From JAVMKJ01 sp031732875 (GTDB lineage Bacteria; Pseudomonadota; Gammaproteobacteria; Competibacterales; Competibacteraceae), in the NCBI GenBank assembly GCA_031732875.1, contig JAVMKL010000234.1, forward strand, positions 1 to 18,359: 18,359 nucleotides of DNA, written 5' to 3'. Positions within the stretch are counted from its first letter, which is position 1, and the number at the start of each line of letters is the position of its first letter. Below the pieces are notes generated by a model that worked only from the letters and a program-made list of their open reading frames with translations, ran no database searches and was not told the origin of the DNA. The translations under genes were made by a program, and so were the position numbers. This document shows, in pieces, positions 1 to 7,216 of this stretch.

Positions 1-1274
1 CGGTGATCGCGGATCAGCCGGATGGTGGCGGCGCGGATGCCCTTGATCTCGGGATGCTGTTGCAGGATCAGGAAGATTTCCAGCAGGGCGAAGGGATAGC
101 GCAGGAATACGTTGGGCCGGGTCACTTCCAGATAGCCGCGGCGCGTCTGGAAACGGCGGTTGATCGGCTGTGACTCGTCCGGGTCGTCGACCAGCAGGAT
201 CGCCTCCTCGAACAGTTGCAGCAGCATCTCGTTGAGCCGACTCAGCGCGTTGACCATGCGGTAATAGCGCTGCATGAACTGCTCGACTCCCAGGTTGTGG
301 TCTTGGTCCTGATAGCCGAACTGGTGGGCGATCCGTCGCTGGTGCTCGAACAGCAGCACGTCCTCGCGCCGACCGGTCAACGCGTGCAGGGCGAACCGCA
401 CCTGCCAGAGAAAGTTGCGGCATTCGATCAGTTCGTCGTATTCGCGCGGGCTGAGGAAGCCGTGACTGACCAGCTCCTGCAGGGTGCTGGCGCCGAAATG
501 CCGCTTGGCCACCCAGCCGATCATCTGCAGATCGCGCAAGCCGCCGGGACCGTCCTTGATGTTGGGTTCCAGGTTGAAGGCGGTTTCGTTGTACTTGCGG
601 CAACGCTGCTGGCGTTCCTGTTGCTTGAATTCGAAGAAGGCCGCATCCGGCCAAATCCGGTCGGGACCGGTGACGGCGCGCATCCGTGCGCACAACCGCG
701 ACGAACCGAGCAGCCGCCGGGCTTCCATCAGGCTGGTGGCGACCGTGATGTCGGCGGCGCCCTCGCGGGCGCAATCCTCGACCGTGCGCACGCTGTGGCC
801 GACTTCGAGGCCGATGTCCCAGAGGAAGGTCAGAAAATCCTCCAGCCCGGAACGGTGGGTCGCCAGGGCCCGGTCGCTCAGCAGGATCATGATATCGACG
901 TCCGAGGCCGGATGCAGTTCGCCGCGGCCGTAACCGCCCACCGCTACCAGCGCCAGATCCGGCGCGTCCGGCTCGAAAAACCGCAGCCAGGCATGTCGCA
1001 GCAGTTCGTCCATCAGCCGGGCGCGGGCCGGCACCAGTTCGTAGGCGGGGATACCCTGCTGGAATAGTTCCTTGAGGCGGGCGTCGCTCTGTTTGAGGAT
1101 GGCGCGGAACGGCAGGAGCGGGTTCGGAGCGCCGGCCAGTTCGCATGCGAGCGCGGGGGCGTCAAACAGGATCGGTTCGTTCCACGGCGGGCCATGTCGC
1201 GGCAGGCCGAGCGGAAAGGCGGGCGGCACGGGCGAGGGAGCGGGCGTCTGGGCGGCAATATCGAGAGTGACCAT
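1..1274 (-). CDS. glnD: Bifunctional uridylyltransferase/uridylyl-removing enzyme GlnD, N-terminal part (truncated by window edge)
   Basis: GlnD adds UMP to the PII signalling protein when nitrogen is limiting and removes it when glutamine is high. The open frame on the minus strand starts at ATG 1274-1272 behind a GGAGGA Shine-Dalgarno (1284-1279) and runs without a stop to the left edge, giving about 424 residues; full-length family members are near 850-950. The nucleotidyltransferase motif is visible as VGGYGRGELHPASDVDI, with G113/G114 and the metal-binding D125 and D127. A second family motif, KDGPGGLRD, is at residues 240-248. The HD hydrolase and ACT domains lie outside the window. The first 35 or so residues are Pro-rich and not conserved. 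It follows map by 25 nt on the same strand, as in E. coli, so the two are probably co-transcribed. Confidence 0.95.
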   Translation of the reverse strand, partial: MVTLDIAAQTPAPSPVPPAFPLGLPRHGPPWNEPILFDAPALACELAGAPNPLLPFRAILKQSDARLKELFQQGIPAYELVPARARLMDELLRHAWLRFFEPDAPDLALVAVGGYGRGELHPASDVDIMILLSDRALATHRSGLEDFLTFLWDIGLEVGHSVRTVEDCAREGAADITVATSLMEARRLLGSSRLCARMRAVTGPDRIWPDAAFFEFKQQERQQRCRKYNETAFNLEPNIKDGPGGLRDLQMIGWVAKRHFGASTLQELVSHGFLSPREYDELIECRNFLWQVRFALHALTGRREDVLLFEHQRRIAHQFGYQDQDHNLGVEQFMQRYYRMVNALSRLNEMLLQLFEEAILLVDDPDESQPINRRFQTRRGYLEVTRPNVFLRYPFALLEIFLILQQHPEIKGIRAATIRLIRDH

Positions 1275-1299
1275 GCGGTCCTCCAGGTGAGGCGATGAG

Positions 1300-2094
1300 C
1301 TAGAGCGTTTCGCCGGGGCGGAGCGTGAGGATTTCATGGCCGGTTTTGGTGACCAGCACGGTGTGCTCCCACTGGGCGGAGATGCTGTGATCCTTGGTGA
1401 CCACCGTCCAGCCGTCGGGCAGCAATTTGACATGCCGCTTGCCGGCATTGATCATCGGTTCGATGGTGAAGGTCATGCCCGGCACCAGTTCGATACCGGT
1501 GCCGGGGTCGCCGTAGTGCAGGACCTGCGGTTCCTCGTGGAATTCCCGGCCGATACCGTGACCGCAGTATTCGCGCACCACCGAGCAGTGGTGGGACTCG
1601 GCGTGCTTCTGGATGGCGTGGCCGACGTCGCCGAGGCGGATGCCGGGTCGCACCATGCGGATGCCGATGCACAGGCATTCATAGGCCACCCGGCTGACGC
1701 GTTGGGCGGCGATCGGGGGTATGCCGACGTGGAACATCCGGCTGGTATCGCCGTGGTAGCCGTCCTTGATGACCGTGATGTCGATGTTGAGCACGTCGCC
1801 CTTCCGCAGCTTTTTCGGGCCGGGGATGCCGTGGCAGACGACATGATTGACCGAGGTGCAGATGGATTTTGGGAACCCGCGATAATGGAGCGGCGCGGGG
1901 ATTACCCGCTGCACGTCGACCATGTAGTCGTGGCAAATCCGATCCAGTTCCTCGGTGGTGACGCCTTCCCGCACGTGGGGACCGATCATGTCCAGCACAT
2001 CGGTCGCCATCTGGCCCGCCACCCGCATCTTTTCGATCTCTTCCGGCGTTTTCAGCGTGATGCTCGTCGATTTTCTGGGGTGTTTTTGAAACAT
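1300..2094 (-). CDS. map: Methionine aminopeptidase type I
   Basis: Removes the initiator methionine from new proteins in the cytoplasm. With the ATG at 2094-2092 the protein has 264 residues, the same as E. coli MetAP, though with about eight extra N-terminal residues before the conserved SITLKTPEEIEKM segment. The dinuclear metal ligands are all present: D105 (in NIDITV), D116 (in GDTSRMF), H179 (in CGHGIG), E212 (in TIEPMI) and E243 (in QWEHTV); H88 in CHGIPG is the conserved substrate-side histidine. The frame stays open upstream to a TTG at 2151, but the extra 19 residues have no counterpart in the family, so the ATG is preferred. Its ribosome site is weak (GGA near -10). It is divergent from rpsB and upstream of glnD, an arrangement conserved in gammaproteobacteria. 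No clear map promoter was found. Confidence 0.96.
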   Translation of the reverse strand: MFQKHPRKSTSITLKTPEEIEKMRVAGQMATDVLDMIGPHVREGVTTEELDRICHDYMVDVQRVIPAPLHYRGFPKSICTSVNHVVCHGIPGPKKLRKGDVLNIDITVIKDGYHGDTSRMFHVGIPPIAAQRVSRVAYECLCIGIRMVRPGIRLGDVGHAIQKHAESHHCSVVREYCGHGIGREFHEEPQVLHYGDPGTGIELVPGMTFTIEPMINAGKRHVKLLPDGWTVVTKDHSISAQWEHTVLVTKTGHEILTLRPGETL

Positions 2095-2165
2095 GTTCGA
2101 TCCACGGAAACAGGGATGCACGATGGGGGCGGCGGTCGATACGGTCGCCAAACGCTGGGACAGCG

Positions 2166-2179
2166 CCCCGCGAGCGGGG
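2166..2179. repeat. GC-rich palindrome between map and rpsB
   Basis: CCCCGCGAGCGGGG is a perfect inverted repeat (5-bp arms around CGAG, or 6 bp around GA). It ends 6 nt upstream of the predicted -35 of the rpsB promoter and lies in the divergent map/rpsB control region. It could be an operator, or form a small hairpin in the 5' part of a map transcript. The function is inferred only from its location. Confidence 0.4.
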
Positions 2180-2185
2180 GTTCAT

Positions 2186-2215
2186 TTGGTTTTCCCGAAC
2201 GATCCATGTTATAAA
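2186..2215 (+). promoter_or_regulatory. Predicted sigma70 promoter of rpsB with extended -10
   Basis: -35 candidate TTGGTT (2186-2191), 18-nt spacer, and -10 TATAAA (2210-2215) preceded by TG at 2207-2208, which makes an extended -10. The bases just after (GCGCGCGCCC, 2216-2225) form a GC-rich discriminator, typical of promoters for translation genes that are repressed by ppGpp in the stringent response. Start of transcription is expected near 2221-2224, leaving a leader of about 130 nt before rpsB. Confidence 0.65.
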
Positions 2216-2221
2216 GCGCGC

Positions 2222-2352
2222 GCCCATAAGGCAAACCATCCGAAGCATTTAATTCGCACATCCGCCGGCACGCGTGGCTGGGTGCCCCATCCGAGGGGTC
2301 GCCGCTCGGGGCGGGTGGAGGCTTAACCCCCCATTCAGGAGAAAACTCGGCA
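2222..2352 (+). promoter_or_regulatory. Structured 5' leader of rpsB mRNA, probable S2 autoregulation site
   Basis: Non-coding leader of about 130 nt. It can form GGCAC/GTGCC (2267-2271 with 2282-2286) and CCGAG/CTCGG (2291-2295 with 2305-2309, with flanking CCC/GGG extending the stem across an internal loop). A strong ribosome site, AGGAGA (2337-2342), lies 10 nt before the ATG. In E. coli and relatives ribosomal protein S2 represses rpsB-tsf through the rpsB leader; that this leader does the same is inference from position and structure, not from a matched motif. Confidence 0.45.
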
Positions 2353-3111
2353 ATGGCGACTGTTTCCATGCGCCAGATGCTGGAGGCCGGCGTGCATTTC
2401 GGCCACCAGACCCGCTACTGGAATCCCAAGATGGCTCCGTATATTTTCGGGGCCCGCAGCAAGATCCACATCATCAACCTCGAGAAAACCCTGCCGCTGT
2501 ACCTCGACTCGCTGAATTTCGTCGGGCGGCTGGCATCGAAGGGCGGCAAGGTGCTGCTCGTGGGCACCAAGCGCTCGGCCCGCGAGGCGACCGCCGAGGC
2601 GGCGATCCGTTGCGGCATGCCCTTCGTCAACCACCGCTGGCTGGGCGGCATGCTGACCAACTTCAAAACCGTCCGCCAGTCGATCAAGCGACTCAAGGAT
2701 CTGGAGTTGATGGCCCAGGACGGTACCTTCGACCGCCTGGCCAAGAAGGAGGTCATCGGCCTGCGGCGGGAGATGGACAAGCTGGAACGCAGCCTGGGCG
2801 GCATCAAGGACATGGCCAGCCTGCCGGACGCGCTGTTCGTGATCGACGTCGGCCACGAGCGCATCGCGGTGCAGGAGGCGAACAAGCTGGGGATTCCGGT
2901 GCTCGGCGTGGTGGACACCAACAACTCGCCGGACGGGGTGAACTACGTCATTCCGGGCAACGACGATGCCATCCGCGCCATCCAGCTCTATGTCGGCGGG
3001 CTGGCCGATGCGGTGCGGGAAGGCCGCGCCCTGTTGGCCTCGGGTCGCGATGCCCGGGAGGAGTTCGTCGAAATTCCGGAGGAGGCGCCGCCGGCGGAAG
3101 GCACCGCCTGA
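2353..3111 (+). CDS. rpsB: 30S ribosomal protein S2
   Basis: Component of the small ribosomal subunit head, needed with S1 for mRNA binding. The 252-residue product is a typical bacterial S2: N-terminus MATVSMRQMLEAGVHFGHQT, the WNPKMAPYIFG segment, RWLGGMLTNF near residue 95-105, and the later PDALFVIDVGHE and GIPVLGVVDTN segments. The C-terminal tail is acidic and Ala/Pro-rich, as is common. The start is fixed by AGGAGA at 2337-2342. It is the first gene of the plus-strand translation cluster, under the promoter at 2186-2215, and is separated from tsf by a strong terminator-like hairpin. Confidence 0.98.
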   Translation: MATVSMRQMLEAGVHFGHQTRYWNPKMAPYIFGARSKIHIINLEKTLPLYLDSLNFVGRLASKGGKVLLVGTKRSAREATAEAAIRCGMPFVNHRWLGGMLTNFKTVRQSIKRLKDLELMAQDGTFDRLAKKEVIGLRREMDKLERSLGGIKDMASLPDALFVIDVGHERIAVQEANKLGIPVLGVVDTNNSPDGVNYVIPGNDDAIRAIQLYVGGLADAVREGRALLASGRDAREEFVEIPEEAPPAEGTA

Positions 3112-3136
3112 AATCCCGTATTCGGGGTTCGACCCG

Positions 3137-3170
3137 AAAGGCTCGCGCGCCTAGGCGCGCGAGCCTTTTT
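3137..3170 (+). terminator. Strong intrinsic terminator/attenuator between rpsB and tsf
   Basis: A perfect 12-bp GC-rich stem, GGCTCGCGCGCC (3140-3151) and GGCGCGCGAGCC (3154-3165), is followed by TTTTT (3166-3170); three As before the stem (3137-3139) pair with the T tract, so it could act in both directions. A smaller stem, TTCGGG (3121-3126) with CCCGAA (3133-3138), overlaps its left foot by two bases and could compete with it. Because tsf has no obvious strong promoter of its own, this probably acts as a partial terminator setting the ratio of S2 to EF-Ts. Confidence 0.85.
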
Positions 3171-3176
3171 GATGGG

Positions 3177-3196
3177 CCCGGCGTTCGGCCGGGTTT
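3177..3196 (+). terminator. Second, weaker hairpin upstream of tsf
   Basis: CCCGGC (3177-3182), loop GTTCG, GCCGGG (3188-3193), followed by TTT. It sits 6 nt after the T tract of the stronger hairpin, giving tandem hairpins in the rpsB-tsf gap. The short T run makes it a weak terminator; it may instead be an mRNA-stabilising stem at a processed tsf 5' end. Confidence 0.45.
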
Positions 3197-3249
3197 CGGC
3201 AATCGAGTTTGATTTTAATGTTGTCCCGTTTTTCATGAGGAAGGCAAGC

Positions 3250-4128
3250 ATGGCGGAAATTACGGCGGCACTCGTCAAGGAACTGCGCGAGCGCACGGGT
3301 TCGGGGATGATGGAGTGCAAGAGAGCCCTGCAGGAAACCGGCGGCGATATCGAGACGGCGGTCGAACTGATGCGCAAGGCCGGCCAGGCCAAGGCCGACA
3401 AGAAGGCCAGCCGCGTCGCGGCCGAGGGACTGATCGTCATCAGGCAAGCGGCCGGTGCGGCGGCGATGGTCGAGGTCAATTGCGAGACCGATTTCGTCAC
3501 CAAGAACGACGATTTCCGGGCGTTCGCCGATGCCGTGGCCGAGGCGGCGCTGAACGGCGCACCGGTCGACCTGGATGCGCTGCTGGCGCTGGGCATGGCC
3601 GACGGCCAGAGCCTCGAGCAGAACCGGCGCGATTGCATCGCCAAGATCGGCGAAAACATCAACGTCCGCCGCTTCGCCCGGTTGGCGAGCGCCAAGGGTG
3701 TGTTGGGCTGTTACCTGCACGGGACTCGCATCGGCGTATTGGTGGAACTGGAAGGCGGCGATGTCGAACTGGCCAGGGATATCGCCATGCACGTGGCGGC
3801 CAGCCGGCCGCTGTGCGTCAGCGCCGACCAGGTGCCGGCCGATCTGATCGCCAAGGAGAAGGAGATTTACGCGGCGCGGGCGGTGGCCGAAGGCAAGCCA
3901 GCCAACATGATCGATAAAATCGCGGAGGGACGGCTGCGCAAGTATTTCGAGGAGGTGACCCTGCTGGGCCAGGCGTTCGTCAAGGACCCTGATCGGAGCG
4001 TGGACGAACTGCTGAAATCCCGCAAGGCTCGAGTGGTTCGCTTCGACCGCTTCGAACTGGGCGAGGGGATCGAGAAGAAAGCCGACAACTTCGCCGCCGA
4101 GGTGATGGCGCAGGTGCGCGGCGACTAG
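3250..4128 (+). CDS. tsf: Translation elongation factor Ts
   Basis: Guanine nucleotide exchange factor that regenerates EF-Tu-GTP from EF-Tu-GDP. 292 residues from ATG 3250, close to the 283 of E. coli. The N-terminal UBA-like domain (MAEITAALVKELRERTGSGM, then MECKRALQE) is intact, and the TDFV motif that inserts into EF-Tu is at residues 80-83 (D81/F82). The C-terminal module ends with VTLLGQAFVKDPD and related segments. The start is set by GAGGAAGG at 3237-3244; the frame is open further upstream, but that would read through the terminator hairpin. It follows rpsB by 138 nt. Confidence 0.98.
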   Translation: MAEITAALVKELRERTGSGMMECKRALQETGGDIETAVELMRKAGQAKADKKASRVAAEGLIVIRQAAGAAAMVEVNCETDFVTKNDDFRAFADAVAEAALNGAPVDLDALLALGMADGQSLEQNRRDCIAKIGENINVRRFARLASAKGVLGCYLHGTRIGVLVELEGGDVELARDIAMHVAASRPLCVSADQVPADLIAKEKEIYAARAVAEGKPANMIDKIAEGRLRKYFEEVTLLGQAFVKDPDRSVDELLKSRKARVVRFDRFELGEGIEKKADNFAAEVMAQVRGD

Positions 4129-4149
4129 GTCGCCTCCGTGCCCGCCTGG

Positions 4150-4177
4150 CCATGGCGGTTGCCGAATGACGCCATGG
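4150..4177 (+). repeat. Inverted repeat between tsf and pyrH
   Basis: CCATGGCG (4150-4157) and CGCCATGG (4170-4177) are perfect 8-bp arms around a 12-nt loop, beginning 22 nt after the tsf stop. No T tract follows, so it is a poor intrinsic terminator. The right arm overlaps the predicted -35 of the pyrH promoter, so it may be an operator or a 3'-end stabilising hairpin for tsf mRNA. Confidence 0.5.
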
Positions 4178-4195
4178 TCGCGGTTAAAGTACAAT
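4166..4195 (+). promoter_or_regulatory. Predicted sigma70 promoter of pyrH-frr
   Basis: -35 ATGACG (4166-4171, 4 of 6 consensus bases), 18-nt spacer, -10 TACAAT (4190-4195, 5 of 6). Transcription would start near 4202, about 35 nt before the pyrH start. A separate promoter here would uncouple pyrH-frr and the envelope genes from the attenuated rpsB-tsf transcript. Confidence 0.5.
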
Positions 4196-4236
4196 TCGAC
4201 CATTTAGGTAAAGAAAACGCGGGTTGCGCGATCCTC

Positions 4237-4962
4237 ATGCGGAATTCCATGCCGGTGTTCAAGCGGATTCTCCTCAAGCTCAGTGGCGAGGCCCTGATGG
4301 GCGGCGGCGAGTACGGTATCGATACCGACGTGATCGCCCGCATCGCTGGCGAAGTGCGGAAACTGCGCCAGCTCGGCGTGGAAGTAGGCATGGTGATCGG
4401 CGGCGGCAACCTGTTTCGGGGCGCCGGCCTGGCCAAGGCCGGGATGGACCGGGTCACCGCCGATCACATGGGCATGCTGGCCACGGTCATGAATTCGCTG
4501 GCGATGCAGGATACCCTGGAGCGGCTGAACGTGTTCACCCGGGTGATGTCGGCCGTCCGCATCAACCAGGTCTGCGAGGACTACATCCGCCGCCGGGCCA
4601 TCCGCCATCTGGAAAAGGGCCGGGTGGTGATTTTCGCCGCCGGCACCGGCAATCCGTTTTTCACCACCGATTCCGCCGCCAGCCTGCGGGCCATCGAGAT
4701 CAACGCCGACGTGATGCTCAAGGCCACCAAAGTGGACGGCATCTATTCGGCCGATCCGTTCAAGGACCCGGAGGCGGTGCGCTACGACCGGCTTACCTAC
4801 GACGAAGCCTTGGCGCGCAAGCTGCAAATCATGGATGCCACGGCCATCGTCATGTGCCGCGAGCACGACATGCCGCTGATGGTTTTCAACATCAACCGCC
4901 ACGATGACCTGGTGCGGCTCGTGTGCGGCGAAAAAGTGGGCACCACCGTGGTGCGGGAATGA
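4237..4962 (+). CDS. pyrH: Uridylate (UMP) kinase
   Basis: Phosphorylates UMP to UDP in pyrimidine nucleotide synthesis; bacterial PyrH is a hexameric amino-acid-kinase-fold enzyme. The start at 4237 gives 241 residues, exactly the E. coli length, and aligns with its N-terminus; an internal ATG at 4249 with a weak GGA before it is the alternative. Motifs seen: KLSGEAL (14-20), GGGNLFRG (55-62, phosphate binding), DRVTADHMGMLATVMN (71-86, UMP site), and AGTGNPFFTTDSAA (ATP/UMP site). The TGA is 5 nt before the frr start, so the two are translationally coupled. Confidence 0.97.
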   Translation: MRNSMPVFKRILLKLSGEALMGGGEYGIDTDVIARIAGEVRKLRQLGVEVGMVIGGGNLFRGAGLAKAGMDRVTADHMGMLATVMNSLAMQDTLERLNVFTRVMSAVRINQVCEDYIRRRAIRHLEKGRVVIFAAGTGNPFFTTDSAASLRAIEINADVMLKATKVDGIYSADPFKDPEAVRYDRLTYDEALARKLQIMDATAIVMCREHDMPLMVFNINRHDDLVRLVCGEKVGTTVVRE

Positions 4963-4967
4963 CGACC

Positions 4968-5525
4968 ATGATCGACGACATTAAGAAAGAAGCTGTCGCC
5001 CGGATGGCGAAGAGCGTGGACAACCTCAAACAGGAATTGATCAAATTGCGCACCGGCCGCGCCAATGCCAGTCTGCTGGATCACGTCGCGGTCGGCTATT
5101 ACGGCAGCGAGATGCCGCTCAATCAGGTGGCCTCGGTCGGCGTGGCCGATGCCCGGACGCTGCTGGTGACCCCGTGGGAAAGAAACATGATCGGACCGAT
5201 CGAGAAGGCGATTCGGGCCTCCGACCTGGGACTTAACCCGGTTTCCGCCGGCACGACGATTCGGGTGCCGCTGCCCCCGCTGACCGAGGAACGACGCCGC
5301 GATCTGGTCAAGGTCGTCCGGAACGAAGGCGAGGGCGCGAAGGTGGCGATCCGCAACATCCGCCGCGACGCCAACAACCAGCTCAAGTCCCGGCTCAAGG
5401 AAAAGAAGATCACCGAGGACGCCGAACGGCAGGCCCAGGACGACATTCAGAAACTCACCGACCGGCACATCCAGGACGTGGACAAGGTACTCGCGGCCAA
5501 GGAAGCCGAACTGATGGAAATTTGA
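4968..5525 (+). CDS. frr: Ribosome recycling factor
   Basis: Splits post-termination ribosomes together with EF-G. From ATG 4968 the product is 185 residues, the same as E. coli RRF, and the N-terminus MIDDIKKEAVARM aligns with it. GGGAA at 4955-4959 is a suitable ribosome site. An ATG at 4959 overlapping the pyrH TGA would add three residues and is possible. Signature segments include LRTGRANASLLD (27-38) in domain I, LTEERRRDLVK, and the C-terminal long helix with HIQDVDKVLAAKEAE. Tail to head with pyrH, 53 nt before uppS. Confidence 0.97.
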   Translation: MIDDIKKEAVARMAKSVDNLKQELIKLRTGRANASLLDHVAVGYYGSEMPLNQVASVGVADARTLLVTPWERNMIGPIEKAIRASDLGLNPVSAGTTIRVPLPPLTEERRRDLVKVVRNEGEGAKVAIRNIRRDANNQLKSRLKEKKITEDAERQAQDDIQKLTDRHIQDVDKVLAAKEAELMEI

Positions 5526-5578
5526 AAAATTGCCCGGGTTTTCCGTGGCGATCCCGAACCGGACGAGGAACTTTCTGA

Positions 5579-6343
5579 ATGTCGGACGATGCCCAGGGTC
5601 CCCGGGCGCCATGCGACCCCTTACCGCGTCACGTGGCCATCGTCATGGACGGCAATGGCCGCTGGGCGCAGCAGCGATCCTTGCCGCGCACGGCGGGTCA
5701 TCGAGAGGGGGCCAAGGCGGTGCGCCGGGTGGTGCAGGCCTGTAGCGAACGGGGCATTGAGGTGCTGACGCTGTTTGCCTTCAGCAGCGAAAACTGGCGC
5801 CGGCCGCGGCGGGAAGTCGAGATTCTGATGAATCTGTTTCTGACCACCCTGCGCGGCGAGGTTCGCCGCCTGAACGCCGCCAACGTTCGCCTGCGCTTTA
5901 TCGGCGACCGCGGCGCTTTTTCGGGCACTCTGCAGGACTACATGGTCAAGGCCCAGCGGGAGACCGCGGCGAACACCGGCCTGGATCTGGTGATCGCCGC
6001 CAACTACGGCGGTCGCTGGGACATAAGCCAGGCGGCCCGGCGGATCGCCGAGCGGGTCGCGGCGGGCCAGTTGCGGCCGGACGACGTGACCCCCGCCGTT
6101 TTCCATCGCGAGACCTGCCTGTCCGATTTGCCGGAGCCGGATCTGTTCATCCGCACCGGCGGCGAACAGCGCATCAGCAATTTCCTGCTGTGGCAGATGG
6201 CCTACACCGAACTGTTCTTTACCGACCGATTGTGGCCCGATTACGGTTCCGCCGATCTGGAGGTCGCCTGTACCGCGTTCGCCAGCCGGCAGCGGCGATT
6301 CGGCCAGACCGGCGAGCAAGTCTCGAACGGCGACCATGCTTAG
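5579..6343 (+). CDS. uppS: Undecaprenyl diphosphate synthase (cis-prenyltransferase)
   Basis: Extends farnesyl-PP with eight isopentenyl-PP units in cis to make the C55 carrier lipid for peptidoglycan and O-antigen. 254 residues. The catalytic Asp is D24 in HVAIVMDGNGRWA; further family motifs are FAFSSENW, the IAANYGGRWD segment, and RTGGEQRISNFLLWQ with TELFFTDRLWPD. The ATG at 5579 has GAGGAA (5565-5570) at good spacing. The last 8 bp overlap cdsA. The order frr-uppS-cdsA-dxr is the Pseudomonas-type arrangement; in E. coli dxr precedes uppS. Confidence 0.97.
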   Translation: MSDDAQGPRAPCDPLPRHVAIVMDGNGRWAQQRSLPRTAGHREGAKAVRRVVQACSERGIEVLTLFAFSSENWRRPRREVEILMNLFLTTLRGEVRRLNAANVRLRFIGDRGAFSGTLQDYMVKAQRETAANTGLDLVIAANYGGRWDISQAARRIAERVAAGQLRPDDVTPAVFHRETCLSDLPEPDLFIRTGGEQRISNFLLWQMAYTELFFTDRLWPDYGSADLEVACTAFASRQRRFGQTGEQVSNGDHA

Positions 6344-7145
6344 GCAACGCGTGATCACCGCGGCGGTTCTGGCCGTACTGGTCGTCTGGGCGGTGTTGAA
6401 GCTGCCGGTCGCCGGTTTCGGCGCGATGCTCCTGGCCGTGATTCTGTTGGGCGCCTGGGAGTGGGCCGGGCTGGCGGGACTGAATGAAACTCGGGGCCGG
6501 CTGCGCTATGGCGGGGTGGTTCTGGCTCTGATCCTGGCGTTCTGGCCGTTGCTGGATAGCCCGGCCTTCATCGGCGGTCTGCTGGTTGCCGTCTGCGCTG
6601 GCTGGTGCTGCGCCCTGTTCTGGATGCGGCGTTACACCGCGCGGCGGGACTGCCCTGATTCGCCCCTGGCGGTCGGCGCGGCGGGACTGGTCGTGCTGGT
6701 GGCATCCTGGGTGGCGCTGATGGGGCTGCGGGATGAATTCGGACCGGGGTACGTGCTGTTTCTGTTCCTGCTGATCTGGGTCGCCGACATCGGCGCCTAT
6801 TTCGCCGGCCGCCGTTGGGGGCGACGCAAGCTGGTGCTGGCCATCAGTCCGGGCAAGACCTGGGAAGGGGCGGTGGGCGCTGGCGCGGCGGCGCTGGCGT
6901 TCGCGCTGGCCGGCGCGGCGGCGCTGGGTCTGGGGTCGCGCTGGCCAGGATTCGTGGCGATCTGCATGGTGACGGTCGGCTTTTCCATTGCCGGGGATCT
7001 GTTCGAAAGCATGATGAAACGCCAGCGCGGCTTGAAGGACAGCGGTTCGCTGCTGCCGGGCCACGGTGGCGTGCTCGACCGGGTGGACAGCCTGACCGCC
7101 GCCGCGCCGGTCTTCCTTTTGGGCCTGCACGGGATCCGGGGATGA
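6336..7145 (+). CDS. cdsA: Phosphatidate cytidylyltransferase (CDP-diacylglycerol synthase)
   Basis: Makes CDP-diacylglycerol from phosphatidate and CTP, the branch point of phospholipid synthesis; an inner-membrane enzyme. 269 residues with about eight hydrophobic segments. The family signature lies near the C-terminus at about 225-251: SMMKRQRGLKDSG followed by LLPGHGGVLDRVD, with the catalytic K-D and HGG..DR-D residues all present. IADIGAYF-like WVADIGAYFAGRRWG and SPGKTWEG are also diagnostic. The ATG lies inside the uppS coding end (8-bp overlap). The TGA overlaps an ATG of the small ORF at 7142 (ATGA). Confidence 0.96.
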   Translation: MLRQRVITAAVLAVLVVWAVLKLPVAGFGAMLLAVILLGAWEWAGLAGLNETRGRLRYGGVVLALILAFWPLLDSPAFIGGLLVAVCAGWCCALFWMRRYTARRDCPDSPLAVGAAGLVVLVASWVALMGLRDEFGPGYVLFLFLLIWVADIGAYFAGRRWGRRKLVLAISPGKTWEGAVGAGAAALAFALAGAAALGLGSRWPGFVAICMVTVGFSIAGDLFESMMKRQRGLKDSGSLLPGHGGVLDRVDSLTAAAPVFLLGLHGIRG

Positions 7146-7216
7146 ACGAGCGGACCTGCGTCGCGATCTTCGGGCGGGGGAAAAACGCGGACTTGCCCCT
7201 GTGGTCGTCGCTGTGA
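7142..7216 (+). other. 24-codon ORF between cdsA and dxr resembling the dxr start
   Basis: ATG at 7142 overlaps the cdsA stop (ATGA) and the TGA at 7214-7216 overlaps the dxr ATG (TGATG), so this frame exactly bridges the two genes. It encodes MNERTCVAIFG followed by 13 residues without similarity. Dxr begins MNERIGVAILG: 8 of 11 residues and 24 of 33 bases agree (7142-7174 against 7216-7248), in different frames. It may be a decayed duplication of the dxr 5' end that now serves as a coupling leader peptide, because dxr itself has no clear Shine-Dalgarno. No evidence that the peptide has a function. Confidence 0.35.

Noticed and set aside
216..1067. Long plus-strand open frame of 283 codons
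   Set aside because: It is the antisense shadow of glnD; the minus-strand frame has the clear nucleotidyltransferase motifs.
2095..2151. TTG-initiated 19-residue N-terminal extension of map
   Set aside because: TTG start, no ribosome site, and no match with the family N-terminus; the ATG at 2094 is better.
1336..2214. 292-codon plus-strand open frame opposite map
   Set aside because: Shadow produced by GC-rich codon bias; MetAP on the other strand has all metal ligands.
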